Below are positions 23,621 to 37,200 of a stretch of 64,000 bases of DNA, one piece after another (position 1 is the first letter of the stretch; each line of letters opens with the position of its first letter). The DNA is from Branchinecta lynchi (taxonomy: Eukaryota > Arthropoda > Branchiopoda > Anostraca > Branchinectidae): contig JAKZAP010000009.1 in assembly GCA_023053575.1 (NCBI GenBank), positions 23,045,869 through 23,109,868 on the forward strand, given 5' to 3'. The notes below the pieces were generated by a model. That model was given only the letters and a program-made list of their open reading frames with translations, had not been told where the DNA came from and ran no database searches. The translations under genes and the position numbers were made by a program.

Positions 23621-24755
23621 AAGACTAAAAAAAAGATGTAGCTAGCTTTTGAGAGCAGCAGTCATCAGTACTGATGTCGTTATACCTCTAAACAAAAAAT
23701 TATTGGCTAGTGTTTTTTTGTCAGATTTTCTGGTTTGAAGAATTATTTTTTTCCCTCTGCGTGTAAACATAGATCTTGTCACCAAGACCGGATTCTGATC
23801 AAGTTTTCCTCTACTTGTAAACGCTTTAATTTAAACAGTCAACCACGTTTGTTGCTCATCGCGCCAGTGACTTCTCTGACTCTTGGCCAGGCATACGACG
23901 ATTATTCATTGACACGAAGAGTTAGTCATCAAGAGTATAAACCACGGACTCACCCCTCTTAGACCGATCTTTCCTGAACGAATTTGCCTGTCAGCATACT
24001 AACTTCATTTAGTACAAACAAGTTGCACTCGCACTTTTATCTAATCGTGGATGCGACATCCGCCGAAATACGTGAATCATAGATAAGAAAAGTCTGTTTG
24101 AACCATGCAACAGTTCTGACGGACAAATACTTTGTGTACCATTGATGTGACTCCCAACTCGTCTGAGAAATGGAGCATCCGACAAAACCAAGACAGGCGG
24201 AAATAGACTTTTCCTCGTAAATGTTAAATGTTGTTTGCCGATTTACGTATGTTTTGTGGTAACGGCATTTGCTAGGAGACGGATTGAATGCGTTTTTGTT
24301 TCCCCCGTAGTACCGTTCGTATTGGGGGGGGGGGAGCGGGGGGGGGGGGGTTTAACTCCAAAATCCCGGAACAATCCACAACATGGGAGTTTGACAAACT
24401 TCACATAGTTCATGTCAGGGTGCGTGAAGGTTTGAATGAACGTTCTCTTGGCATAAAAGGCCCAGTTTCCTGATACATCTGAAATGAATTCAGCTGCAAC
24501 GATAGACCCACTTACACAAGCCAATTATGACAACGAGCTATATCTGGGGCTCGTCGCCTCTACCGCAGCCTTCAAAGAGCTCTCTGCGTCATGATATTCG
24601 ATGTGTCATTTTGTTTGGTCCCGAAGGGATTATATCTTATTGGCTACTGACAAGGTGTAGAGTGTCGGGTATGGGCTTTGCTGGTTCATTTGTAATTTGA
24701 AATTCAAAAAATAGAAATAAAGATTATAGGTTCGAAGTATACATTTGTAGTTTTT

Positions 24756-27030
24756 AAGGCACTTGAGCTTACTCAAGTGCCATATAGCGATTGTAATTTC
24801 TGTCCGTCAGTCGGTCTGTCGGTCTGTCGGTTCCGGTTTTGCTAGTTCGGGCACTTCCAGATAAGCTAGGACGATGAAACTTGGCAGGCATATCAGGAAC
24901 TGAACCAGATTAAATTAGAAATGGTCAATTCCCCGATCCAACCATCTGGAGGGGAGTGGAGGGAGGGGGAATCCGGAAAAAATAGGAAAAATGAGACATT
25001 TTTAGCTTACGAACAGGTGATCGGATCTTAATGAAACTTGATATGTGGAAGGACTTCGTGTCTCAGACCCTCCATTTTAAATCCAGACCGGATCCGGATG
25101 AAACTTGGTGGAAAGTACAAGCAAAAGTCCTAGATACGTGACTGATATAACCGGAACGGATCCGCTCACTTTGGGGGAGTTCGGGGGGGGGGGAGAAGTC
25201 CGAATTTGTAGTGATCCCGCGACTTCCGCGCTTCCTGATGTGCTGGGATGATGGAAATTGACAGGCATGTCTGGGACCCGACCAGATTAACTAGGAAATC
25301 GTCAATTCCCCGACTCGACCATCTGGGGGGGGTGGGGTGGAGGGAGGGTGAAGCCAAAATTTGAGGTATTTTTAGCTTGTGAACGGGTGATCGGATCTTG
25401 ATGAAAGTTGATATTTAGGATGACCTCGTGTCTCAGACATCTCATTTTAAATCCGGGCCGGATCCGATGACACTGGGGGGTGTTGGAGGAGGGAGCCGGA
25501 AATTTTGAGAAACGCTTAGAGTGGAGGGATCGGGATGAAACTTGGTGGAAAAAACAAGCACAAGTCCTAGACACGTCATTGACATAACCGGACCGGATCA
25601 GGGCACTGTGGGGGAGTTGGGGTGGGGGTCCGGATTTCTAGCGATCCCGCGAGTTCGGCATACTTCCTGATGTCCTAGGGCGATGAAACTTGGCAGGTAT
25701 GTCAGGGATCCAAACAGATTGACTTGAGAACAGCCGTTTCCTCAACCCGACGATCGTGGGGGGAGTGGGTGGATGGGATATCCGGAATCTAGTGGCGTGC
25801 ATAACTTTTGAACTGGTGATCGGATTTGAATGAAACTTGTCTGGTGAGCTACCACCTCGGACGTTCAGTGTCACGTCCGGGTCGGGTCAGATACCTGTGC
25901 GGATGGGGGGGGGGGGGGAACTCAAGAAACTCTAAAAGCAGAGGGATTGGGACGAAACTTAATCGATGGAACAAGCATTAGGCCTAGATGAAATTGACGG
26001 AGCCAGATGATTTCGGGGCTCTGTGGGGGGAGTTAATGGGGGTTTCCTGGAATTCCGGTAGTCGTGAGTTAGAATAGTTCCAGATGTAAAACGACAACGA
26101 AACTTTGCAGGCATATTAGCGACCCGAATTATCTTGACTTAAGAACCTGACACACCATACCCCTGGAAACTTCCGTTCCTAGATCCGACCATTTTTTGGG
26201 GAGCAAGAGAAGAGAAATATGGAAATTGACTTCTATAAATTGCAAACGAGTGGTCTGATTCGAGTGAAACTTCATGGGTGATACGAATCGATGGCCTCGA
26301 CATGTAAAACATGCGATCGAACCGTATGCGACCACGATTAGGGGAATTGGGGGTGGGGGGACTTTTGACATGCACAAAAACCAAACGGATGGACCGAATG
26401 AGATGCAAATTCGATAGTGCCGAGTTTATGCGGCCTAGATTTGTTATTTGGCGTACGGGCCGGATTCGGCCAAGGTAGGGGGGGTACTGGAAACTTGCAG
26501 ATAGGCTATGCTCCAATTTCAGTAAAACTTGATGGACAGGAACAGGGAATTCAGAGATTGGGCCCCAACCGGCTCCAACAACGTTGGTGGGAGGGGGGGG
26601 GGGGGGTACCGGAACTTTCCAAAAATGCTCAGATTCGAGTGAAACTTGATAGATGGTATAAAAGAAGATGCTTCAGGTGGTCGATTTTTTTTATTCCGAA
26701 CCAATCTCGGCCACGGTAGGTGGAGATAGAGTGAGTACCGGAAATCCTGTAGCACGTCTAGGGATCAAACAAATGGATTTATTGGGATGAAAGTTTGAAC
26801 AGTCATGTGCATTTGCTACAGACAATCGAGACGATGCCGGAACTGCTCAGAAATGAGTGAAACTAAATATCCAGATCCAGATAACCGGTTTTGCGGATCT
26901 GTAGCATGAGACGCGAAAACTCTTTCGGAGCATAACGAACAAGGAAAATAGTGAAATATGGCAAATGCAAAGATTAGTGAGGTGTCGTTCTTGTACAGCC
27001 TAATCGTACAAGTGCCATATGAGCTCGTAG
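24756..27030. repeat. Long tandem-type repeat block, ~380-430-bp monomers
   Basis: The anchor ATGAAACTTGGCAGGCAT recurs at about 24871, 25247, 25678 and 26095. GTGATCGGATCTTAATGAAA-like anchors and G-rich tracts recur between them. The block is delimited by AAGTGCCATATAGCG near 24776 and ACAAGTGCCATATGAGC near 27007. On the minus strand, monomers give similar open pieces (KFHSNPITSSK, HPPTPPT). Confidence 0.75.
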
Positions 27031-27249
27031 CTCTTGTTTGTTATGGAAAGAATAGGTGACGTTAAAGAGTTTAAGAAAATATTAACGTCACCGAGTGGAG
27101 GAGGAGTCATAGCCCGAAAATTCGAAAACAGGACTATTTTATAGAAAAGATGCTACGCGGGATAAAAAAAATAAGAACATACAAGAAATACTTTACCCCG
27201 CTATTGTTCTCTTGTGATTTCTCCATGTGCCTTTGACAGAACTGTCAGT

Positions 27250-27790
27250 AAAGGAGTTATATCATAAGCATTCTAGCAGTTACAACGTCTAGACCCCCCC
27301 CCCCCCAACCAAGATCCAAGACTAAGTCACGACTTGATCCGACCGCTGGGTCATCTAGCGGCGCGGGTCGGAAGCGCCCGATATGGGGTCGGGCGTCCCA
27401 GTTTGTTAGGGTCCCACCCTAACAAAATGTTTTTCTTCTAGCAGTCATATGGAAAATGTGTAGAATGCCAAACTGGCCGATGATTTCTTCTTCCGACATA
27501 TCTAAACGTCCACATGCTGATATACTTAATTGTTTTAATCCTCTTACACGCCACTCAATCTTCTCGAAGGTTCTACTAACTTTTTGACCACCGCCGGGAG
27601 ATCAATGGATAGTTGATTAGCAATGGCGGATTGGCGTTCAGGAGTGAATTCTGTTCAAGTAATTTGTGAATAATGTTGGCTACCGTGAGGATTTGGGGAA
27701 AACAAAGGTAACAGTGTGGTCGTCAAAATCCAACCCATCGAAAAATGATGGTGTCCCCACCTTCTCGGCCCACATGAATCAAATACTTTA
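27250..27790 (+). repeat. Direct repeat flanking troponin I, left copy
   Basis: From AAAGGAGTTATATCATAAGC to CCCACATGAATCAAA. Closely similar and same-oriented to 52754-53735. The intact copy is about 540 bp. It ends about 120 bp beyond the TnI poly(A) signal. Confidence 0.8.
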
Positions 27791-27909
27791 AATGACTATG
27801 TGGGTTAGAAGGTGTGTTTCTTAGAAGAGCCAGCGGCATCTGTGGGGTTGTAAATTTCCAAAATTTTGCATAGCTCTTTCAACAAGTGAAGTATACGAAT
27901 TTAGTCACA

Positions 27910-27915
27910 TTTATT
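27910..27915 (-). terminator. TnI: Poly(A) signal of the long troponin I transcript
   Basis: AATAAA on the minus strand lies about 100 nt after the long-isoform stop codon. It is the first canonical hexamer downstream and precedes the direct repeat that ends at about 27790. Confidence 0.75.
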
Positions 27916-28016
27916 CATCATTCATCGCTTACTCCCTGTACAATAATTATACACCAACATTTAGAAAAAAAATGAACCTAAAGCGCACCAGAATGTCCAC
28001 AACCAGAAGAAACCAT

Positions 28017-28261
28017 TTAACTCTCAGCCGGAGCTTCGACAGTCGCCTCGGGAGCGGGTTCCGCGGGAGCCTCAGCGGGAGGGGCTTCTGCGGGAGTCTC
28101 CGCGGGCGGAGCCTCGGTGGGAGGGGCGTCAGCTGCAGGTGCGTCGGCAGGGGGAGCATCGGCGGGTGGTGCGTCGGCGGCAGGGGCAGCCTCGGCAGGG
28201 GTGGCGTCGGTGGGAGCAGGGGCATCTCCGCCTTCGGCGGGGGCGGCTTCTGCAGGAGCAC
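28017..28261 (-). CDS. TnI: Troponin I exon 11 (long-isoform C-terminus and stop)
   Basis: After ACATTACAG the frame encodes a Gly-completing pair and 80 codons built from imperfect APAE / PPADAP repeats, ending [10 protein letters not shown] and TAA at 28017-28019. The tail lacks hydrophobic patches and should be an extended, acidic, Pro-rich chain. The complementary strand is also open (27972-28325), but that is a shadow of this GC-rich repeat. Confidence 0.93.
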
Positions 28262-31200
28262 CTGTAATGTAGATATTGAGTTCTGTGGTTGGATGCTTCA
28301 AATCTCGGATGGATTCTTTGGGTGAGAGACTCGGATAGAGATATGCTCTACTGATAATAGTAAGGAGAGAAATGCGACTGAGATTGAATTTAAAATGTAT
28401 GACAACTCAACAGCTACTCAGAATCGCCTTTGAACATCGGTTGCACGGTTCGCGCCTGCGTGGTCGTCCTCGTGTACGCTGCGAAACAACTGCACCGAGC
28501 GCTGTTTTCCTGGTCCTCTCAGACTCAAGACAGACACAAGACACAAAGCAGTTTAGACAACATATGCATTGGCGAGGAGAAACCCGATGAAAACTGTGTA
28601 GCCTGTGTAGTTGTATGGTAGTTCTACGAAAAAGTTGCATGTATTGATATGCAGTAGTGCAGAATACTTTAATTTAATGTGCCTCACACCTGGCTAATCT
28701 TATCCAGTAGCATCCCGCCTTGCTCCAGTAGCATCCAGTCTTGCTATAGTAGCATGTAGTAGCATCAGTTGTCTACTACGTGCTACTTTTTCTAACAGCT
28801 TCATACTACCTTGATACTACTATTTTGAGATAGTTTTCCATCGGGTAGAACCGAGATGGTCGTCGAGGCTGGATCCTTTTCAAGTAATTGAAGCTGTAGA
28901 CAAACCGCTTACTCTATTGTTAACGCCAACCCTACGAAGCTTCGACAAATTTTTAGCAGGGCATGTCTTCATGGGGATGAACAAAATAAAGACTATTTCA
29001 CCTAAGCTAACCCTCTGATAGTCTTCGTAAATATACTGAATTCGATTGTTAAAGTCACCATGATGGGCTTTGAGAAAACTTCAAGAGGACCTGGGAATGA
29101 ATATAATATAATAAAGGCTAAATCGCCTCACTCTTTTTTTTTATATAAATATTACAATAGTAATGACAATTCGACTAATTATTTTTGAAGAATTGTTTAG
29201 AAGACTTCGCGTTCGTAGTTTGATGAATTGTATCTTAAACCGTGAATTGTACATATGAATCATAGGTTACAGTTGTAAATATATCCCGTGGTTGATCTTT
29301 TTAACTCTAATGACATGTCCAGCACCGTTTTTGTTTGTAAAAGATATCTACGGATAAATAAACCGAATTGAAATTGTACAGGAGGGGCCCCCGACCTCGA
29401 ATTGATACAACCTCAAAATTGGCCTGAAAAATACTGCAAGCAGACTTCTATTACAGTCCTGAATTTATCCTAGGTCGTTCAGGTTGCCATTCTTGACAGT
29501 AATAATAATAAAGTTAGAACCTTGTTAGGACTGCATTGATCTTTCCTCTTAGCTTTTTTAGGCACAAGTACGAGTTCAAGGTTGGATACCCTTCCTGTAA
29601 TTGTAGGCTAGGCCTCTGAAAACCTTTCTCCGCTTTCGTGTTGGTACAACATGAAGCAGACCGAACTTTTTAGAGCCCTCCTCTCAGTCTTCGAAGGTTT
29701 CACCCTGGTACTCTATAATTTCTTTGGGACTGTCAACTGCACATCGTTCATTACCTTCTGCAGCTGGTGCGTCTGGGGCGGAGTCAGGTGCCACGCCCTC
29801 GGCGGGGGCGGACCCTTCGGCAGGAGTGGCTGATGCTTCGCCTATTAGTCCAAAAACAAGGTGTTATCAAGCAGTTATGGCACACAGCAATTAAAATAAA
29901 TTAAAATCACAGCAAACTGCAAATTAAAAGTAAAGCGGCAGTGAGTCAGGTCAGCATTAGATATGTTCGCTCCGGGACTGATAAAGATGAGGAGTTTTGT
30001 CACTCGCTGATGCTGCGGATAGACGATCAGGCTTTGCCGACCGGATTTTCTTCGTTTTCATGGTGAAGTCGAAAAAAATGGACTTTTTTCGAACGGAACT
30101 GATGCCAAAGTCCGGTCCGCCATTGCCCGATCCTGGTCGTCTGTTCGCAGCATAACAAGAAAAGGAAATAGTGAAGAATTTTATTATAGTTAAAATAAAT
30201 TGTAAACCGTGACTTTCGGGATTTTTTCGTGATCAGCTAGTTATCCCTCTAAGATGATGTGCGAGGGATAAACATACTGCGGACGTTTGAGTTGCACTTC
30301 CTGGAAACCCTCATCAGCGAAAAAAACAAAACTAAATGATAAGATCCAACACAATACCAACAGAAAAACGATGCGGAATTTCTGTTTCTTTTAATGAATG
30401 GTCAGCTTGGCTTCAAACCTTATATTAGAATTGTAGTTATCTTGGACGAATTAGTGCAATACTTTCTGGGTCGTTAATGACGATTAGATTCAGATAGATT
30501 TAGATTCAGATATTTTTTTACTTCACCAAAAAAACACAACTACATTGTACAAAAAAACTCAACAACCATATAAAAGACAAAAGTCGTGTGGGTGGCTGTA
30601 TCTTCTAACCACCTTTTAACTTGAAATTATTCAATAAATAATGACATAAAAACTAATCTAATATATTTTCAAAGAAAGAAAAGAAAAAAGAGGTAAAGAA
30701 AGAGAGAGAGAAAAAAAGAATATAGGAAAGGAAATGATTTCCTCGTCACAACCTACCCACCGCCTCGCCGCCCCCCTCTCACCTCCCCCCACCCCACCTC
30801 TTCACTCGCAACCTCATTAGAATATGTCTGCGACATTATCTGTATGTAGTCGGTTATTTGGCGGTAGAGGGAGGGAGGGACTTATTGAGGGCGCAACGGA
30901 TAATTTTGTCAATCAACAGCCATAGGTAGTAAGCACCACATGTTGATCTGAGAAAAGCTCGCATGAAGGATCTGTCCAGGTTCCTGCACCTACAGGTATA
31001 TTAGGCAGCTTTTAAAACGAGAAGAAATCGAAAACAAGTGGCATAAGAGTACACTGTAAAAAAGAATCTTGCGGTATTTGCTACTGGGATTAATCTTGTC
31101 TCTAACTAGATAATCTCATCTCTAAATCGGGTTAATCTTACCTTACTAGAGATAAGATTAATCCCAGTAGTAAATAATGCAGTTAGCTTTAATCCTTACT

Positions 31201-34200
31201 CGGAGAAGCTTTTTACAGTGTAGTGTATTGGGTTTAACATGATATCTTGCCCGAGGGGTTGCTCACTCCCAAAAACGATAATAATACATAGATGGCACTT
31301 TACACAAGGGACTTGTACCGTGAACAATAAACCAGAAACAGTTTTTCGAATATAATTTTAGAAGTCTAGGACTCCATTGTCGGAGCCACGTAGACATACC
31401 AGGACCCACATGGCGGGGTCTCATGGTGAAAACTAAATAGTGCCAAATATATAATTTCAATGGGGAACACACCAAGTGTGGGTGCAGTGCGATGCCACGT
31501 CGAAGTGTACACCGGTGGCGCGGAGTGAGCAACCCCTCAAGCTTGCCATCAGATTGTCATTGCGGGGACTGGGACAAGGAACCGTTTGTGGCCTGAGTTC
31601 CGGCCAAAGGTTTTGGCCTACCCCCACAGAAGAATGATAAACAATCGGTAGTATGCAGGGTCAGCCAGAAATCAAGTTAGGCGTGGACGTAAAAATAACA
31701 AAGCTCAACCTCGGAAAGAGTGGGGAGGGTTTGTCTTACCTTCGGCAGGTACTGGGGCTGCTTCGCCGTCGGCGGGGGGAGCATCGCCTGCAGGTGCATA
31801 AGCGGGAGCACCTTCCACTGGTTCAGCCTGCAAATAAAAAGGTCAGCTTACATTCGAGCTAGAATAATCACTGCAAAACTACGATGCGTTGCCTACTGAT
31901 ACAATCCTTGCCACCCGTTCACATCTAATAACATTTCTTCGTGATAAAGCTCGTAAAGCATACGGAATCCTTGTTTCTATGAAACTGAAATTTAATAGAT
32001 TTATTCTTGCTAAAATGTATAATTCCTTTGTAGTTCCGCACGTTATTGCTTTGGCTCCTTTTTGGAAGCTTGTTTTCTTGCTCAGATTTGAAAGACATTC
32101 GTAAATCTTTTTACAAATATGTAAAGTATCTGCTGAAGGTTGGACAAATAATAGCAGATTGTCTTCAAAGTATGGAGTAGCAGGACCTATATCTGTTATT
32201 CGGGAAAGGCGAGAGCGCTCAGCAGATGCTTTACTCAGTGTAAATTCTGTCAGTGTTTGTGGTTTTCTTTTTAAGTTTCTTGTGGTCTGTCCATTATTTA
32301 TGTTGACAGTAATGTTCTTTTCTTTCATTCTCTCTTGTTCTTTTCCTTCTTCTTCATTTAATTACTCCGTCTTTTTGTACGTTTGTGCATTATGATTGGC
32401 AATAAATCTGTTATTGATTATTATTATCAATTATCGAAAAACCTACTCCGAATCGACGTCTGAAACTTTTCGCCAAAGCTAGTGTTTTTATTCCAGTTTC
32501 GCGCTTATCGTTATCTATCATTTATTACTACTAGAATAACAGTTCTCTTTCATTTTATCTTTTTTTTTTTACTGATCATTGGGATAAACTTCTCCAGTTC
32601 TTGAGTTTCCGATCATAGTTTGATGATCAGTTTGACGCGTCAACTTCGAGTGGCGTTTCCAGTCGTACCTGAATCCCAAAGCAAAATAACTCTAGAGAGT
32701 AATACAAAGACCTGTCCTTCCCATGCATAAAAAATGGGCCTCCGTCGAAGCGCCGCCCAGCTTGCTTCACAAGAGAAGCTTCAGCAAACTGTTCGTGTCT
32801 GCAGTGGCGTACCAGAGTTATTTTGCCCTGGATCAAAGCCAACGCTCGTTGACGATGGGTCGAGTTTCAGTAGGGATGTTCGTGTCCGTTAGCGGAGCTA
32901 GTGTCGCTGCGATTTGACTGTGTGTCACTTTTTCAAAGTTCGCGCATTAGTCTCTCGAGATTTTTTGCTCTGCTGAATCCACTAAAAGCGCACAACGAGT
33001 ATTTCTGCGCGACATCGCAGCAGCGGTTTCGCGACATTTAACACGATTCACTGTCAACCTGAGCTGAATAAAGTCATATTTTCGGTGGCGAAACTAGCCC
33101 ATTTTCTTGGGAAGGGGGGGGGTCAAGCCCAAATTTAACAACAGGACTTGACAATTTACCGACAAAACACGCCGTTTTGTCTATTTATGGTACACCAAAC
33201 CAGGAGCAACTAACATAGAACCTCTGTCTTTGGTACCATGCAGCGACTATGAATACCCCGACAAAACTGTGCGGACCTACAGGTATTTACTGTAGCATTT
33301 AACCCGTCTACTCTACTCCGGTCTTCGCCGTTGCTCATCAAAGAGAAAGAAAATGCAGGAGGCGTACTCTGCGCGCTGTCCCGGTCTTGAGCGCGTTCAA
33401 AGAACCGATCAGCTTTGTCTTCTACTTTTCCTCAAGGTCGTGTCACAGCGGAATAGCTAATTGTAGAGGTAACGAAACGTGATGTGGCGCGAAGCTACAC
33501 TGTAAAAAAAATCTTGCAGTATTTGCTACTGGGATTAATCTTGTCTCTACTGATATAAGATTATTTATAATTCGGGTTAATCTTATCCCAGTAGAGAAAA
33601 GATTAATCCCATTAGCAAATACTGCAGTTAACTTCAATCCTTCCTCTGGGAAACTTTTTACAGTGTACTAACCTCCACTCATCACAGCGGGAAAAGTACG
33701 GAGAAATACTCGACTCCACATAGTCTTAGTACAGAGATAGGGAGACCGGGGGGGGGGGGGGGGTCTATCTGATTATTTGTTCTTGACCAAACTTACTGCA
33801 GGTTCGGCTTCTGCTGCGGGTTCGGCTGGCTGTTCTCCTTCCGCTGCTCCTTCGGCAGCCGCACCTTCTTCGCCTTCCTAAAAGAGCCAATCAGAAATGA
33901 GTATGATCTTTTTACTAACATGTGGGATGGAGCGGGGGAGGAGCTGATAAATTACGCTAAAGAAGATGGATCTTCAGTTTTGTTCCCTTCATGGGGTCTT
34001 TTGCTGGTCGTCTTTTCTTCGGTTTCAGCTCAAAGCTGCCCACCCCGATACTTGAAGTTTTCCCAAGAATGTTAAATAGATACATTATTTCTATTCTAAT
34101 ATTCTAAAGTGCCGTAATTACGTCATAGAATACTTAATTCCTTGAAGGAAATGAAGGAAACCAGACCGACGTGTGCTGGAGTGGTCTGCAGTGGAATCAT

Positions 34201-37200
34201 AGCTTGGATACCACAGGAAAAGGGGGATCGTACTGTAAGCTAGACTACACAGCAGAACGTCTCATTTATTTTTTGGGGGAGGTAGAACCGGATTCAACGT
34301 TGCAAAGACAGTTGAAATTTCGGATCAAACCTTGCAAATTATCTCATGTAGTGTGCACGCCGACCGCTAGACAGGAATGGCCATCACTACTGCACATGAC
34401 ACATCCGTAGATTACTCATATAGAGTTGACAGGTCAATTTTAATTTCTTTCTATGTCAAATCAGCGTTTCGATCCTGTGGGGCTGGCGCCTAAAAGGGGC
34501 GGCGCCTACTCTGCCTATTGGGTGATCCGGCACAAGGGGGAGAAATCAGAATATATCGAAGACCTCCTATACGTTTAATCGAAGGATATAGAAAGTAGCA
34601 GTTAATTTTTAGTTATAGAGGATTAGACAATTATTGGAAAGTGATGGTAATGACAGACAAGGCTCTTTAAGCTTTAGGGATTATGCGTTCTACGAGCATA
34701 AGTATCAGTTCGGATTAGCACCACCAGACATCGTTCCATGAGGGTAGCTAAGCGAACAGGTGGGAGAGCGAGATGAAGCCAACATGTAACGACTCCCTCG
34801 AGGTCTCAAAAGATTCCGATTTGAAAACTTAAGAAAACCGAAAAGCAAGAGGCACTTGGGAGTGTCTGGAAATTGCTATTCTAGTGAAGTGTTAAAAGAT
34901 GTGTGAAATAACTAGCTAATAGCGAGAAAAGTAGGCTGATGGAAAGAGATCGCCAAAATATGAACTTGGAAGAATATAAAAAATAAAAAATCAGAGCAGC
35001 GATTTCGCTGGACAGCTGACTTTCGGGAATGGACCTGGTTACCCTGGTATACCACTCCTTTTCTTCAATCACTAAGTTATTTTTTCCGGTGAATTATGAA
35101 CAAAATGATAGCACTTGACAGATGAATCACTGAGCAAAGAATTGGCAATGAAGTTGAGTGCCTTACGATTCGGGGCGATTTGTTGGAATTGTATACCGAC
35201 TAATTGTTAACCTCTATCAAGGAAGACGTTAGAAAAATCAGGTGTTTTTACTATACCAGGGTAAATGAGGAAAAAAAGATTAGAAGTTAGCCGCCGGGAC
35301 CGAGTGGGGCGAAAGGGTTAGAGAGAAAATGAACTTAAAGTAAAACTAGTAATTTTAAGAAAAATAAAAAAGAAGCGTTAGCATACTGCAAATCCTTTGA
35401 CCTTAAAAACATACCTTTTCTCTATACTATTGTAAGTCCTCTAGATCGGGTTAAGGTAGGTCCGGGTAGGGTCAGGTTTCTTCCGGTGATGGACACTATA
35501 AACTAAGAATAAATAAACAAAAGAGGGGGAGGGGTAAGTGTGGTGTTGGGTGACTAGGCGGCCGCTTCCACTGACTCCTCGGATCCCGGGGCTCCAGATT
35601 CGCCTTCACTTACTTTCTTATCATCGCCCGGTTTCTTAGACCAGTCGGGCTTTTTCTGAAAAGGAAAATAGATGGCGTTAGAGCTGAACAACCTAGATAG
35701 CGCCGAGGTACAATTAAAGTTTAACTGAAAAGCCAACTTATTTTCTATATTTATCCAACTTATAACCGAACACAGTGCATTATTTGGATTCTGCTAAGGG
35801 ATTTTTTATTTTGACTATCTGCTCTAGTAGAAAAGTTCAAAATCATTCCGCCAATATTTTGCAATTGATGTCGCCAATTTGGTTTCGCACTTTCCTTGAA
35901 GTGACCATAGCACTTTCACATTAGGATTCCGCAACAGAACTTACACTGTAAAAAGTTTCTCCTAGTAAGGATTAGAGTTAACTGCAGTATTTGCTACTGG
36001 GAGTAATCTTATCTCTACTGGGATAAGATTAATCCGAATTAGAGGTAATCTTATCTCAGTAGAGATAGGAATAACCCCAGTAGTAAATACTGCAAGATTT
36101 TTTTTACAGTGTAGTTGAGTTGGAGCCTGGGCGATAATTTATTTCCTGCGTTAAAGCACTAGGCATGATAAAGTACTAGCACCTGAAAACTACTCATCAT
36201 TTTTGTATTTTTTATTAAAAACAAATTTTCTCCTTACCTCCTTTTCTTCATCTTCCATGGTGAACTCCTTCTTCTTAACTTGCTTCAGTTGGTTGCGGAA
36301 GTTGAATTCAGCCGCCTTCTTTTGCAGCTTGGCGAATTTGTTTTCGTATTTCGAAACTTTCTTGAGGGTAGGCTTGATGCTAGAAATAATAATTTAATAA
36401 AAACTGACTCTTCTCTCTTCATTCTAACGCAATGGGAGATTTGAATCATTTTCTGTATCTAGCCAACTGGCATCAGTAGGTTCAGGATTTTCAAATAGAT
36501 TTCTAATCATTATATCCACATTATATACAATCAGTCTTCGATTAATTTGTGCCTGCCTTTACATAAGGATCTCGGGTCATTCACAAATTCCAGGGATAAA
36601 CAATATTCAGGAATTGACCTTAAACCAACCATTTTAGTGTCCCAAGTGGACCATTGTTCTCCTCCAACTCACTGTCAGCTTTAATCACACAGAAGAGTTA
36701 GTACAATAGATCCACATGTAGTTAATGAACAGACAAGAGAAGCTTTAACGTTTTAAATTGAAGGGTTTCTTTTTCAGTGTCTTTTATTCAGTCACAAAGC
36801 TTCGTATTTTGGAGAGCAATAGCATATCAACAAACACACCGTTTTTACATGCTGATAATTTGCCAATTTCTTCTGGTATTTGACATTTAACTATAAAAGC
36901 ATCACAATAAATTTGACTTTAAAATATAAAATAATTTAATCGTATCGTTTTACAGTTGGTGTTCACTGCGGATATTGTAAGATAAGCAACGGGGTTAATT
37001 ATTTTGAAGCCTTGCAGTTATTAGTTCAAAAGTAGCCATGTTTTTGCAAGCTCCAGTCTTGCTTCTCTTCGAAAGTTTGGCGAGACACCATAGTCGTATT
37101 CTCGCCGTTCCCCGAGGACTCCTCGGGGAATCGAAGGGAACGGCGAGAATAGAGGGAGTCACTCCACGCGGACTCCGCGTACAGAAACAGCGAGAACACG

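Noticed and set aside
24780..24840. CRISPR-like short repeats (GTCGGTCTGTCGGTCTGTCGG)
   Set aside because: This is a microsatellite inside a dispersed repeat. There are no spacers and the DNA is eukaryotic.
27972..28325. Open frame on the plus strand rich in Gly/Arg/Ser
   Set aside because: It is the exact antisense of the GC-rich repeated last exon of troponin I, with no start context or homology of its own.
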